Notes: generated from the letters alone by a model not told the origin. Positions 1 to 9,152 are shown, counted from the stretch's first letter. The stretch: DNA of 64,000 nt from Novosphingobium sp. 28-62-57 (GCA_002256985.1 NCGO01000018.1:40462-104461), one strand, 5' to 3'. Numbers and translations are program-made.

Positions 1-699
1 AAGTACCCCAGCCGCTTCATCGGCATGGGCACCGTCGCACCGCAAGACCCGGAATGGTCGGCGCAGGAAATCCGGCGCGGCGCGACCGAACTGGGCTTCA
101 AGGGCATCCAGATCAACAGCCACACGCAGGGGCGCTATCTGGACGAGGAATTCTACGACCCGATCTTCCGCGCGCTCGTTGATATGGACCAGCCGTTGTA
201 TATCCATCCGGCAACGCCGCCCGATGCGATGATTGCACCGATGCTCGAAGCGGGGCTGGACGGCGCGATCTTCGGCTTCGGGGTGGAAACCGGCATGCAC
301 CTGCTGCGCCTGATCACCATCGGCATTTTTGACAAGTACCCCAGCTTGCAGATCATGGTCGGCCACATGGGCGAGGCGCTGCCCTATTGGCTCTACCGGC
401 TGGATTACATGCACCAGGCAGGGGTGCGCTCGCAGCGCTATGAACGCATGAAGCCGCTGAAAAAGACCATCGCCGAATATATGCGCACCAACGTGCTGGT
501 CACCAATTCGGGCATGGCGTGGGAGCCTGCGATCAAGTTCTGCCAGCAGGTGATGGGCGAGGATCGCGTGATGTATGCGATGGACTATCCCTATCAATAT
601 GTGGCGCAGGAAGTGCGCGATATGGATTCCATGGACATGAGCGCCGAAACGAAGAAGAAGTTCTTCCAGACGAATGCGGAGAAGTGGTTCAAGCTTTGA
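1..699 (+). CDS. ligW: 5-carboxyvanillate decarboxylase LigW, 3' part
   Basis: The frame is open from base 1, so the gene begins before the window; 232 C-terminal residues are present. It is an amidohydrolase-superfamily (ACMSD-like) decarboxylase. Visible metal and active-site motifs are YIHPATPP, GHMGEALP and YAMDYPY; the His of the first and the Asp of the last are metal ligands in this family. The sequence matches what I remember of sphingomonad LigW, which converts 5-carboxyvanillate to vanillate in biphenyl and phenylcoumaran catabolism. A related gamma-resorcylate decarboxylase is the main alternative. The following MFS gene on the same strand is probably its partner carrier. The enzyme should be cytoplasmic. 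Confidence 0.85.
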   Translation, partial: KYPSRFIGMGTVAPQDPEWSAQEIRRGATELGFKGIQINSHTQGRYLDEEFYDPIFRALVDMDQPLYIHPATPPDAMIAPMLEAGLDGAIFGFGVETGMHLLRLITIGIFDKYPSLQIMVGHMGEALPYWLYRLDYMHQAGVRSQRYERMKPLKKTIAEYMRTNVLVTNSGMAWEPAIKFCQQVMGEDRVMYAMDYPYQYVAQEVRDMDSMDMSAETKKKFFQTNAEKWFKL

Positions 700-710
700 A
701 GTAAGCGCTG

Positions 711-791
711 CGTCCCCGCGAAAGCGGGGACCTCAGGGTTGTTACGGAACGCTTCAGCAAAACGCCTGAGGCCCCCGCCTCCGCGGGGGCG
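711..791. repeat. 81-bp intergenic repeat, family A copy 1
   Basis: This 81-bp unit has outer arms of CGTCCCCGCG and CGCGGGGGCG type and an inner GTTGTTACGGAACGCTTCAG core. It recurs at 2429-2509 in the same orientation and at 58723-58803 in the opposite orientation, always 81 bp long. It lies between ligW and the MFS gene. Confidence 0.85.
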
Positions 792-838
792 CAGCGAAGG
801 CTCTGGGTGGCGTTGAGAACAAGATGACGGGAGAGCCA

Positions 839-2422
839 ATGACCACGCAGCCGCGCCGTTCCCTCGCACCGGGAGCATGGTACGCGCTTGTCCTTGTCGC
901 GCTGACCAATGCGATGAGCCTGCTGGACCGGCAGATTCTGGCGATCCTTGCCCCTGCCATCAAAAAGGACCTGAAGATCGGCGATGCCGAGATGGGGCTG
1001 CTCTATGGCACCGTCTTTGCCCTGTTCTATGCGCTGTTTTCACTGCCGGTGGGGCGCCTGGCCGATGGCTGGGTGCGCACGCGCTTGCTGGCGATCAGCC
1101 TGCTGTTCTGGTCTGCGGCAACGGGTCTTGCGGGCTTTGCCAGCAGCTTTGCGATGCTCGCCCTCTCGCGGCTGGGCGTGGGGATAGGCGAGGCGGCAAC
1201 TGCGCCTGCGGGGACGTCGCTGCTTTATGACTTCTGGCCAAAGCACCGGCGCGGCTTTGTGATGTCGGTGATGGCATCGGCCATTGCGCTGGGCCTTGGC
1301 GGATCATTGGTGCTGGGCGGTGTGGCCGCCGGATGGTGGGACGCAAATCACGCGGCGGGTGGCCTGAAAGGCTGGCAATTTGCGTTTCTCGTCGCCGCCA
1401 CGCCCGGCTTCGTGCTTGCCGTTTTCCTGTGGACGCTGAAAGAGCCGACGCGCGGCCAGATGGATGGGATCGATACGGCACCCGATCCGCGCCCGTTCCG
1501 CGCCAGCCTTGCGCTGCTTGGCTCGGTTACGCCGGGGGTGCACTGGATCGGCATGAAGGGCAGGGGGGCCAGCGCTGGCATGGTGCGCGGCAATCTGCTG
1601 GCGCTGGCGGGCATTGCCACCGCTGCTGTGCTGCTGACGATGCTCAGCACGGCCATAAGCCCCAAACCCGCCATGGCTTTCGGCGCGATTTCGCTCAATC
1701 CCCATGCGCTGCAATGGACCGTGATCGGCCTTGGCGTGTTCGTGATCGTCAACCTGATGCAGGGTATGAAGCTGGGCGATGCCCAAGCGTTCCGCGTGAT
1801 TTCGCGTTCGCCCACGCTGATGATGTGCATCGCGGTGGGTACGCTGCAATCGGTCCTGAACTATGGGATGATGGCCTTCAACCCCAGCTTCCTGATCCGC
1901 AGCTATGACCTGACGATGCAGGAAACCGCGCTGCAATTCGGCCTGCTGTCTGCCGCGATGGGCATTGTCGGGCCGCTGGTGTGGGGGCCGCTGTCGGACT
2001 GGCTGAACCAGCGTTTTCCCGGCGGCGGGCGGGCGTGGGTCGCGCTGTTTGCGATGGGCGTTTCGCCGCTCATGTCGTTCTGGGTCTATTACGCCGGTGA
2101 TCCCGGCAGCTTCTACGCGCGGTTCATGATCTACAGCTTCATCCTCACCGGGTGGATGCCTCCGCTCTATGCGATCATGTATGATCAGGTGCTGCCCCGG
2201 ATGCGCGGGCTGACGGCAAGCCTCTACCTGCTGGTGATGACCATTCTGGGCATGGGCATCGGGCCCTATGTGGTGGGGTTGCTGTCCGACGCGACCGGAT
2301 CTTTACGCACCGCGATGCTGTCGATCAACGTGGTGGCGATCCCGATTGCCGTGCTGATGGTGCTGATTGCGCGCCGGGCGGAGCGCGACGAAGCGGCGCT
2401 GCTGGAGCGTGCCGCCCCATAA
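839..2422 (+). CDS. MFS transporter (spinster-like), probable aromatic acid carrier
   Basis: A 527-residue major facilitator protein with about 12 hydrophobic segments. Family signatures include LLDRQILAILAP in the first segment and the loop GRLADGWVRTR. A long central part (about residues 205-260) is less hydrophobic. The ATG at 839 is chosen because GGGAGAG lies just upstream; an in-frame ATG at 824 would add five residues. It follows ligW on the same strand after a 139-bp gap that holds a repeat, so uptake of a lignin-derived acid is a reasonable but unproven role. The substrate cannot be read from the sequence. Confidence 0.8.
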   Translation: MTTQPRRSLAPGAWYALVLVALTNAMSLLDRQILAILAPAIKKDLKIGDAEMGLLYGTVFALFYALFSLPVGRLADGWVRTRLLAISLLFWSAATGLAGFASSFAMLALSRLGVGIGEAATAPAGTSLLYDFWPKHRRGFVMSVMASAIALGLGGSLVLGGVAAGWWDANHAAGGLKGWQFAFLVAATPGFVLAVFLWTLKEPTRGQMDGIDTAPDPRPFRASLALLGSVTPGVHWIGMKGRGASAGMVRGNLLALAGIATAAVLLTMLSTAISPKPAMAFGAISLNPHALQWTVIGLGVFVIVNLMQGMKLGDAQAFRVISRSPTLMMCIAVGTLQSVLNYGMMAFNPSFLIRSYDLTMQETALQFGLLSAAMGIVGPLVWGPLSDWLNQRFPGGGRAWVALFAMGVSPLMSFWVYYAGDPGSFYARFMIYSFILTGWMPPLYAIMYDQVLPRMRGLTASLYLLVMTILGMGIGPYVVGLLSDATGSLRTAMLSINVVAIPIAVLMVLIARRAERDEAALLERAAP

Positions 2423-2428
2423 TTTGCG

Positions 2429-2509
2429 CGTCCCCGCGAAAGCGGGGACCTCGGTGTTGTTACAGAACGCTTCAGTAAACCGCCTGAGGCCCCCGCCTTC
2501 GCGGGGGCG
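2429..2509. repeat. 81-bp intergenic repeat, family A copy 2
   Basis: Same length and orientation as the copy at 711-791. The two copies bracket the MFS gene. The unit starts 7 bp after the MFS stop codon, so its outer hairpin may also act as a transcription stop. Confidence 0.85.
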
Positions 2510-2625
2510 CGGGAAGTTTATCCTGAGCTTGTCGAAGGGCGGCGTCTCGACTTCGCTCGACACGAACGGGACATGTGTTGGATCAATGTCATGTCATCCC
2601 GGTCTAGAAATGCGCAGCGCTATCT

Positions 2626-2727
2626 CCCCCTCCTCTTCAGAGGAGGGGGCAGGGGGGTGGTGGGGGTTTCACACAAAGCTCAATGCCGCAGCACCACCCC
2701 CAACCCCCTCCTCTGAAGAGGAGGGGG
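2626..2727. repeat. G/C-tract palindromic repeat
   Basis: Two hairpin units, CCCCCTCCTC..GAGGAGGGGG at 2626-2649 and again at 2704-2727, flank a GGTGGTGGGGGTTT-rich spacer. Together with the family A copy before it and a TCGACTTCGCTCGACACGAA hairpin near 2548, this fills the gene-free stretch 2423-2734; I see no gene there. It lies between convergent genes. Confidence 0.75.
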
Positions 2728-2734
2728 CCTAAGA

Positions 2735-3208
2735 TCACGTGACCCGCCACACCCACAGCTTGATTCCCAGCGGATACCTTGCGCCCGAGCAGACGAAAAT
2801 CGACCGGTTCATCCAGTCATACTTGCCCACCGGCGCGATGAATTCGGGCACCGTGCGGAAATAGTATTCCGCCGGGTCTACATCTTGCCCTGCTGCCAGC
2901 CGCTGCATCACCTCCGGCGGGCCATGGCGCAGGCCGCGGTTGCGGATCTGGATCACCACGCCATCATCGGTTTCCAGCGCATAGATCGCATCGGCGACGG
3001 TCACGCCATCGGGCCGGGTGACCTGCCAGTCGGCCGCATTGCCGATCAGCTTGCCCTTGATCAGCGGACCTTCCACGCGCCCGCCACCCACGATGGGGAT
3101 GATGCGGCGGGTGCCGTCAAAAGTTTCGCCAATGGGAATTGGCGGTTCGAGTTCGCCATGCGCTTCGTAGACGAATTCAAGGGCCGGTTGGATTCGGGGC
3201 TGGATCAT
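2735..3208 (-). CDS. DUF3237 family protein
   Basis: A 157-residue protein that matches DUF3237 throughout: an N-terminal strand (LEFVYEAHGEL), then IVGGGRVEGPLIKGK, then a WQVTRPDGV stretch, and a C-terminal YDWMNRSIFVCSG. The family has no established enzymatic role that I can name. The ATG overlaps the stop of the upstream alcohol dehydrogenase by four bases (ATGA), so it is the third, translationally coupled gene of the lignostilbene dioxygenase operon. No signal peptide is visible, so it should be cytoplasmic. A role in handling the cleavage products is inference from context only. Confidence 0.85.
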   Translation of the reverse strand: MIQPRIQPALEFVYEAHGELEPPIPIGETFDGTRRIIPIVGGGRVEGPLIKGKLIGNAADWQVTRPDGVTVADAIYALETDDGVVIQIRNRGLRHGPPEVMQRLAAGQDVDPAEYYFRTVPEFIAPVGKYDWMNRSIFVCSGARYPLGIKLWVWRVT

Positions 3209-4320
3209 GCGGCTGAAACCCGAAGCACCGGCTTGATCACGCGCCCGCTCTCGCTGGCTTCAAACGCTGCGTTGATATCGTCAAAGGCGAACATTTCCAC
3301 CAGCCGATCAAACGGATAGCGGCCTTCCACATGGTGCGCGATCAGTTCGGGGATGAAGACTTGCGGGTCGCTGTCGCCTTCCAGAATGCCCATCACGCGC
3401 TTGCCGCCGCCCATCAGCGAGGTTTCGTTGAAATGGACCATCGCGTCGGCATCGGACGCGCCGACAAGACCGAGAATGCCGCGCGGAGCCAGTTGTTCGA
3501 ACGCCAGTTCGATCAGCTTGCCAAGCCCGGTGGTATCGAACGCATAGTTGAGGCCCGTGGGGCATATCTCGCGCAGGGCGGCGGCCACATCGGCATCGCC
3601 CTTGATCGTGTGGGTCGCCCCCAGTTCGCGGGCAAGCGCGAGGCGGTTTTCGTGCAGGTCTATCGCGATGATCGGATCGGCCCCGGCAATGCGCGCGGCC
3701 ATGATCGCCGAAAGGCCCACCGCGCCTGCGCCGAACACCGCGATGGAGCGCCCGGCCTTGACCGCCATCGAATTGAGCACCGCGCCAGCCCCGGTCTGCA
3801 GCCCGCAGCCCAGTGGGCCGAGCAGTTCGAGTGGCACATGGGCCGCACTGGCGGGCACTTTCACCACGTTGCGCGCGGTGGCCATCGCGTGGGTGGCGAA
3901 GGATGACTGGCCGAAGAAATGGCTGTGGATCGGGCCGCTGTCTGTGCTGATCGCGGTGCTGCCATCTGCACGCGCGCTGGCAAAGTTGTGCAAGCCGAAG
4001 GCGTAGCAATAGGCGGGCGCATGGTCGGTGCAGTTCAGGCATTCGCCGCAACTGCCGAAGGTCAGCACCACCGCATCGCCGGGGGCAACATGGGTCACGC
4101 CTTCGCCGACGGCCTCGACAATGCCCGATCCTTCGTGGCCCAGCACCACCGGCAGCGGCACCGGCAATTGCCGGTCACGCACCGCCATATCGGTGTGGCA
4201 CACGCCCGCGCCGACGATGCGCACCAGGACTTCGCCCGCGCGGGGGGCGTCGATTTGCGCGTCTTCGATGGAGAAAGCTGAAGAGCCCTCACGGCAGATG
4301 GCAGCGCGGATATCGGTCAT
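3205..4320 (-). CDS. Zn-dependent (aryl-)alcohol dehydrogenase
   Basis: A 371-residue medium-chain dehydrogenase. Visible motifs are the catalytic Zn ligands GxxVCHTD and [12 protein letters not shown], the structural Zn cluster CGECLNC with a further Cys at PAYC, and the Rossmann motif [10 protein letters not shown]. The length and the long class III-like catalytic loop resemble benzyl/aryl-alcohol dehydrogenases. The ATG at 4320 overlaps the stop of the stilbene dioxygenase gene (ATGA), and its own stop overlaps the DUF3237 start, which shows tight coupling in a three-gene operon. A likely job is interconversion of an aromatic alcohol and aldehyde, such as vanillyl alcohol and vanillin; the substrate is inferred. 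Confidence 0.85.
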   Translation of the reverse strand: MTDIRAAICREGSSAFSIEDAQIDAPRAGEVLVRIVGAGVCHTDMAVRDRQLPVPLPVVLGHEGSGIVEAVGEGVTHVAPGDAVVLTFGSCGECLNCTDHAPAYCYAFGLHNFASARADGSTAISTDSGPIHSHFFGQSSFATHAMATARNVVKVPASAAHVPLELLGPLGCGLQTGAGAVLNSMAVKAGRSIAVFGAGAVGLSAIMAARIAGADPIIAIDLHENRLALARELGATHTIKGDADVAAALREICPTGLNYAFDTTGLGKLIELAFEQLAPRGILGLVGASDADAMVHFNETSLMGGGKRVMGILEGDSDPQVFIPELIAHHVEGRYPFDRLVEMFAFDDINAAFEASESGRVIKPVLRVSAA

Positions 4321-5801
4321 GCGGCAAGTTCCTTTGTTGCAAGGCCGATCTCGTCGGCATTCGCCCAATTGCCATGCAGGCCAAAGCGCAGGCGGATCGG
4401 GATGTTCACGGTTGCCACGGGGCCTTTTGCGATGTCGAGTGCATCAAAGATCAGGAGATCGCTGCGGTGGTCTTCCAGCCGGTTGCAGACTTGCACGATC
4501 CAGCCATCGCCTTCGGGCGCGTCCTTCGAGCGCGGGACGAAGCACGGTTCTTGCAAGGACGAGACCGGGCCGCACCACCAGTGCTGTTCGTGGCCTGTCT
4601 CAAAGTCCTTGTGGAACAGGCAGTTCATCAGCAACCCGCCCGCGCTGCCGCCGCGCAGTTCTACCGGGCGTTTCATGTCCATTTCAAGGAACCAGCCGTA
4701 GCGGGTCTTGCGCCCCACAAAGCGGTCATCGATGCGCGGGAATTCCGATGCCGTATCGGTCAGCCGCACCACCTCGGCAAAGTCCGTTCCGTTGCTCGCC
4801 ATGTCCACCACCCAGTCGGTCGGGTAGCTCATCGCTTCCATCCCATTGAATGGTGCACCGTGCACATCGGGGAAGAACGGGAACATGTTGTTCTTCGCCT
4901 CGCAGGTCACGAAGTGGATTTTCGTGCCGTCCTGCCATGCGTTCAGCACGTGGCTGGCAAAGCAGTTGTCGCGTGTGAACCAGCGGATGTCTTCGTTGGT
5001 CACCCCATCGCGGCGTGGGATCACGCCCAGATGCACCGGCATCGTTGTGTCAAAGCCGAAGTGCGGCATGCCCTTTTCCAGCCGCTCCCAGCTGCCGATC
5101 GAAGGCACGATATGCAGCACGAGGTAATCCTTGGTAATGCCGAAGTCGTGCATCATGCAGTAGTAGGGCACCTTGAACCACACCTCGCGGATCAGCTCGC
5201 CTTCAGGGCTCACCTCCATATAGGTCACGTCATCGGTGCATAGCCCGCTTGCGGCATAACCTATGGCCACCATGTTGCCGGTTTTCGGATCGATCTTGGG
5301 ATGCGAGGTAAAGGTCTGCCCGGTCATCTTGCCGCCGAACTTTTCGAACCCGAACGTCTCCATCGTGGCCGGGTCCATCGTCAGGGCGGGGCTGTCTTCC
5401 TTCATCGCCCAGAGCTTTCCGGCAAAGAGGAAAGCGTTGGTGTTGGCGGTGGAGCGGTATTCACCTTGCACGCTTTCATCGTCGGTCAGCGGGTTGCGAT
5501 AGGCCCCGAACAGTGCCTTTCCGGCGGCGTTCTCCAGCTTCCACTTGTCGGTCCGGGCCCAGCGCTGGCGGAAGTCCACTTGCCCGTCGTGGATGTGGAA
5601 ACGGGTGATCATGCCATCGCCGTTGAAGGCGATATCGTCGGCCAGCCGGGGAGGAAACTGCGGGTCGGGCTGGACGCGATAGAATGCGCCGTTTAATCCT
5701 GCCGGAATCGTGCCTTCGTGTGCGAGGTTGGCAATGTCCGCCTCGATCCGTGAGGGCGTGTTGAATCCCGTAAAGCTGGGGGTGTTCGGAAATTGGGCCA
5801 T
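4317..5801 (-). CDS. lignostilbene-alpha,beta-dioxygenase (carotenoid oxygenase family)
   Basis: A 494-residue non-haem Fe(II) dioxygenase that cleaves the central double bond of 4-hydroxystilbenes to two aldehydes. The four iron-binding histidines are at 167 (TSHPK), 218 (MMHDF), 284 (ASHVL) and 476 (LHGNW), the numbers known for N. aromaticivorans NOV1. Phe59, Tyr101 and Lys134, which hold and deprotonate the substrate 4-hydroxyl in LSD enzymes, are also present. This separates it from true carotenoid cleavers. The start has a strong AGGAGG site. It is the first gene of an operon with an alcohol dehydrogenase and a DUF3237 protein, divergent from a MarR gene. Confidence 0.93.
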   Translation of the reverse strand: MAQFPNTPSFTGFNTPSRIEADIANLAHEGTIPAGLNGAFYRVQPDPQFPPRLADDIAFNGDGMITRFHIHDGQVDFRQRWARTDKWKLENAAGKALFGAYRNPLTDDESVQGEYRSTANTNAFLFAGKLWAMKEDSPALTMDPATMETFGFEKFGGKMTGQTFTSHPKIDPKTGNMVAIGYAASGLCTDDVTYMEVSPEGELIREVWFKVPYYCMMHDFGITKDYLVLHIVPSIGSWERLEKGMPHFGFDTTMPVHLGVIPRRDGVTNEDIRWFTRDNCFASHVLNAWQDGTKIHFVTCEAKNNMFPFFPDVHGAPFNGMEAMSYPTDWVVDMASNGTDFAEVVRLTDTASEFPRIDDRFVGRKTRYGWFLEMDMKRPVELRGGSAGGLLMNCLFHKDFETGHEQHWWCGPVSSLQEPCFVPRSKDAPEGDGWIVQVCNRLEDHRSDLLIFDALDIAKGPVATVNIPIRLRFGLHGNWANADEIGLATKELAA

Positions 5802-5819
5802 GGCATCCTCCTTGCAACA

Positions 5820-5838
5820 TTGTATGTATTGCTAACAA
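5820..5838. promoter_or_regulatory. candidate MarR operator in the divergent region
   Basis: TTGTATGTATTGCTAACAA lies between the dioxygenase start (5801) and the marR start (5879). Its reverse complement, TTGTTAGCAATACATACAA, resembles the sequence at 6354-6373 before the MFS gene, sharing TTxTxAGCAATA. Operator function is inferred from position and recurrence. Confidence 0.5.
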
Positions 5839-5878
5839 ATAGACAAGCGGATTTGCCAAGAGTTTCGGGAGCAGGGCA

Positions 5879-6352
5879 TTGATCAGAGACAAGTTTGCCG
5901 ATGCCATTGCGCCGGCCGGGCACACTGATGAAGCTGATGTTGGTGCAATCAACGATATTCTGGGCTTCCACATCCGTCTGGCGCACGGCGCGTGTCTGCG
6001 GCACTTCACCGAAACCTTCACCGATCTGGACCTGACGCAAAAGCAGGTCTCGGTGCTGTGGCTGGTCGATGATCACCCCGGCATCGCGCAGACCGACCTG
6101 GCCCAGCGCCTGCGCATGGACCGCGCGACCACGATGGCCATCATCAACCGCTTGCAGGCCAAGCATTTTCTGCGCCGCGACCGTTCGCCCAAGGATGGCC
6201 GCAAGCAGGCCCTGTTCCTCCAGCCGGAAGGCCAGGCCATGCTCGCGCAGGCCAAAACCGCGATTGGTGAGCATGAGGCCTGGGTGAAAAACCGCTTTTC
6301 CGACAAGGAAGTGAAGCAGCTCATTGAACTGCTTTCGCGAATCCACGAATAA
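5879..6352 (+). CDS. MarR family transcriptional regulator
   Basis: A 157-residue winged-helix regulator. It has the dimerisation helix, then LTQKQVSVLWLVDDHPGIAQTDLA.., recognition helix DRATTMAIINRLQAK and the wing RDRSPKDGRKQ. The only usable start in the frame is TTG at 5879, after AGCAGGGCA; a stop at 5840-5842 bars anything longer upstream. It is divergent from the lignostilbene dioxygenase operon and just upstream of an aromatic-acid symporter gene on its own strand. By analogy with other MarR regulators of aromatic pathways it would repress both and be released by an aromatic ligand, which is an inference. Confidence 0.87.
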   Translation: MIRDKFADAIAPAGHTDEADVGAINDILGFHIRLAHGACLRHFTETFTDLDLTQKQVSVLWLVDDHPGIAQTDLAQRLRMDRATTMAIINRLQAKHFLRRDRSPKDGRKQALFLQPEGQAMLAQAKTAIGEHEAWVKNRFSDKEVKQLIELLSRIHE

Positions 6353-6353
6353 G

Positions 6354-6373
6354 TTATAAGCAATAGCAATTAA
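6354..6373. promoter_or_regulatory. second candidate MarR operator
   Basis: TTATAAGCAATAGCAATTAA begins two bases after the marR stop and lies 26 bp before the MFS start. It matches 12-13 of 19 positions of the candidate site at 5820-5838 read on the minus strand. This would place the transporter gene under the same regulator. Confidence 0.4.
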
Positions 6374-6399
6374 CAGTTTGGACGAGGACCAAGGGCCGC

Positions 6400-7725
6400 A
6401 TGACACAGACCCCGCGCGAGGTGATCGAGCAGACGCCGATGGGCGTGCGCCAATGGATCGTGGTGGTCCTGATGGTGCTGTTGAACGCGCTTGATGGGTT
6501 TGACGTCCTGTCGAGCGCCTTTGCCGCGCCGGGGATCACCGCCGATTGGGGCATTGCCCGCCCGGCGCTGGGCGTTGTGCTTTCGGCCGAACTGCTCGGC
6601 ATGGGCTTCGGTTCCGTGCTGCTGGGCGGGGCGGCAGACCGCTATGGCCGCAAATTCACGATGATCGGCTGCCTCGTGCTGATGGCGATTGGCATGTATC
6701 TGGCGAGCATCGCGGCGTCGGTTCAGCCGATGGTGGCCTACCGGTTCCTCACCGGCATCGGCATCGGCGGGATGCTCACCACCACCAACGCGGTGGTCGC
6801 CGAAAGCACCAACAGCCGTTGGCGCTCTGTTGCCATTGCGGTTTATGTGGCGGGCTATCCGCTGGGCGCGATCATTGGCGGAATTGCGGCATCGGAATGG
6901 CTGCTGCCGACCTATAGCTGGCATGCGGTGTTCGTGTTCGGCGCGGTGGTGACCGCAGTTCTGATCCCCGTCATTCTGGCGCTGGTGCCTGAAACAGCGG
7001 CCTATTGGGCGACGAAGCGCAATCTGGCGGGCGTGAACCGCACGCTCGCCGCTTTTGGCAAGCCTGCCATCAGCGATCTGCCGGTGATCGTGGCGGGCAC
7101 CGTCAAGCCGCGCGTAACCGATATCCTCTCCAACCCCAGACTGCGCCCTGTCACTCTGTTGTTGGCGTTCGGCTACACATTCCACTGCATCACTTTCTAT
7201 TACATCCTGAAGTTTGGTGTGCAGATCGTGTCCGATTATCCGCCCGGCTATCCGCCATCGCAGGCGGCCACGGTGCTGACATATGCCAACATCGGCGGGT
7301 TCATGGGCAGCGCGCTTTTCGGCTTTGTGATGGCGCGGCTGGGGGTCAGGTGGCCGACCGCGTTGATGTTGCTGATCGGCGCGATGCTGGTGGCCTGGTT
7401 CGGCACTGGCCGTGACACGCTGAACGCGTGGCAAATGGCGACGATGATCGCCGGTTTCTTCACCAATGCGGCGATCAGTGGCTTTTATGCCGCCTTTGCG
7501 CGCGGCTTCCCGGCTTATGCGCGGGCCACCGGCACAGGTTTCGCGCTGGGCGTGGGGCGGCTGGGCGCTGCGGGCAGTCCGTTGCTGGCGGGCACCCTGT
7601 TTGGCTGGTTGGGAGACGACCAACTGCTGACGGTGTCGATCATCATGGCGATGGGCTCGGTTATCAGCCTAGCGCTGTTTCTGATGCTGCCCGAGCGCGA
7701 TGGCGACGACGTGATGTCGGAATAG
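6400..7725 (+). CDS. MFS aromatic acid:H+ symporter (AAHS, PcaK-like)
   Basis: A 441-residue inner-membrane carrier with 12 predicted segments. It carries the AAHS signatures: LDGFDV in segment 1 and the [10 protein letters not shown] loop between segments 2 and 3. Members take up 4-hydroxybenzoate, protocatechuate, vanillate or related acids with protons. The gene starts 47 bp after marR, with a candidate MarR operator in the gap, so it probably belongs to the lignostilbene regulon. The substrate cannot be told from sequence. Confidence 0.88.
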   Translation: MTQTPREVIEQTPMGVRQWIVVVLMVLLNALDGFDVLSSAFAAPGITADWGIARPALGVVLSAELLGMGFGSVLLGGAADRYGRKFTMIGCLVLMAIGMYLASIAASVQPMVAYRFLTGIGIGGMLTTTNAVVAESTNSRWRSVAIAVYVAGYPLGAIIGGIAASEWLLPTYSWHAVFVFGAVVTAVLIPVILALVPETAAYWATKRNLAGVNRTLAAFGKPAISDLPVIVAGTVKPRVTDILSNPRLRPVTLLLAFGYTFHCITFYYILKFGVQIVSDYPPGYPPSQAATVLTYANIGGFMGSALFGFVMARLGVRWPTALMLLIGAMLVAWFGTGRDTLNAWQMATMIAGFFTNAAISGFYAAFARGFPAYARATGTGFALGVGRLGAAGSPLLAGTLFGWLGDDQLLTVSIIMAMGSVISLALFLMLPERDGDDVMSE

Positions 7726-7796
7726 CTTGCCGAGTAAGACCACCCTTTTTGCGCCGCACGGTTGAGTGCTGCGCCGGTTCGGGCAAGGATGCGGGC

Positions 7797-9053
7797 ATGA
7801 AACACGCGCTCATCCTCGCCCCGCTGGCCCTCGCCCTGATCGCCGCCACTCCGCCCAAAAGCCCTGAGGCGGTGGCAGACGCCGCCTTGCGCGCTGCGCC
7901 CGTGTTCGATGGGCACAACGATGTGCCCGAACAGTTGCGCGAACGCCGCCGGGATATGCTCGAAGGCTTCGATTTCCGCGACACGCGCAGCACCGGCGAT
8001 GCGGCCAAGGGCCTGCCGCCAATGATGACCGACATCACGCGTATGCGCACAGGCAAAGTCGGCGCGCAGTTCTGGTCGGTCTATGTCTCGGCCAATCTGC
8101 CCGAACCGCAGGCAGTGCAGGCCACGCTCGAACAGATCGACGTGACGCGCCGATTGATCGCGCAATACCCCGCCGACCTGCAGCTGTGCACCGATAGCAA
8201 ATGCGTCGAAGCCTCAGGCAAGGCCGGGCGCATTGCTTCGCTGATCGGCATGGAGGGTGGCCATTCGATCGGCGGATCGCTGGCCGTGCTGCGCCAGATG
8301 CACAGCCTTGGCGCGCGCTACATGACGCTCACCCACTTCAAGAACACCGCCTGGGCCGATAGCGCCACCGATGCCCCCGCGCATGATGGCCTCACCCCGT
8401 TTGGCGAACAGGTGGTGCGTGAAATGCAGCGGCTGGGCATGCTGGTCGATCTGGCGCACGTAAGCGAGGCGACGATGCGCGATGCGCTGGCGCTGGGTGG
8501 CCCGCCGCCGATTGTCAGCCATTCCAATGCGCGCGCAATCAACCACCATTCGCGCAATGTTTCTGACGAAACGCTGAAGGCTATCGGGGCCGCAGGCGGC
8601 ATCGTGATGGTGAACTTCTATCCGCCCTATGTGGTCGAAGCCGCGCGCCAATGGTCGGCAGCACGCGATGCGCAAGCTGCACAGGCCAAGGCGCTCAACC
8701 GTGGCGATCCGGCCGCAGAAGCGGCTGATCTTGCCGCATGGGACAAGGCCAATCCGATGCCTCGCGGCACCGTGGGCGATGTGGCAGATCACATCCAGCA
8801 TATCGCCAAGCTGATCGGGGCGGACCATGTCGGCCTTGGCGGGGATCTCGATGGGGTGGAAACCACCGTCGCCGGGCTTGAGGACGTATCGACGTATCCC
8901 ACCCTGTTCACCGAACTGGCGCGGCGCGGCTGGTCGCAAGCCGACCTTGAAAAGCTGGCAAGCCGCAACATGCTGCGCGTGATGAAAGCCGCCGAAGCCT
9001 ATGCTGCGGCCCATCGTGCCGATCCTGCTCTGGAAAACCCGACAACTTTCTAA
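7797..9053 (+). CDS. secreted membrane-dipeptidase-like peptidase M19
   Basis: A 418-residue protein with an N-terminal signal peptide (hydrophobic LILAPLALALIAAT). It has the M19 (renal dipeptidase) zinc residues in order: GHND (His40, Asp42), GMEGGH, LAHVSE and SHSNAR, then GLGGDLDG near the C terminus. The family cleaves dipeptides, some with D-residues, and some members hydrolyse other amides. The frame is open upstream to 7428, but that part overlaps the MFS gene; the ATG at 7797 is chosen because the signal peptide starts there. The gene follows the symporter by 71 bp on the same strand. Any link to aromatics is unclear. Confidence 0.87.
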   Translation: MKHALILAPLALALIAATPPKSPEAVADAALRAAPVFDGHNDVPEQLRERRRDMLEGFDFRDTRSTGDAAKGLPPMMTDITRMRTGKVGAQFWSVYVSANLPEPQAVQATLEQIDVTRRLIAQYPADLQLCTDSKCVEASGKAGRIASLIGMEGGHSIGGSLAVLRQMHSLGARYMTLTHFKNTAWADSATDAPAHDGLTPFGEQVVREMQRLGMLVDLAHVSEATMRDALALGGPPPIVSHSNARAINHHSRNVSDETLKAIGAAGGIVMVNFYPPYVVEAARQWSAARDAQAAQAKALNRGDPAAEAADLAAWDKANPMPRGTVGDVADHIQHIAKLIGADHVGLGGDLDGVETTVAGLEDVSTYPTLFTELARRGWSQADLEKLASRNMLRVMKAAEAYAAAHRADPALENPTTF

Positions 9054-9152
9054 TGTCGCGCAGCGGAATATGTGCAGAAACCCTCTCGACGCAGGACCAT
9101 GATCCGGGCAGAAATAGTTCGGTTCAATAACAATATGGACGGAGAGTTCCCG

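Noticed and set aside
2429-2734. CRISPR array
   Set aside because: The repeats are isolated palindromic units with no regular spacers, and no cas genes are present.
6370-7623. 417-residue minus-strand reading frame
   Set aside because: It overlaps the AAHS symporter on the other strand and is a low-complexity His/Arg/Gln shadow.
9072-9152. longer N terminus for the VOC protein
   Set aside because: The upstream residues have no VOC homology and the GGAGAG site fits the ATG at 9153.
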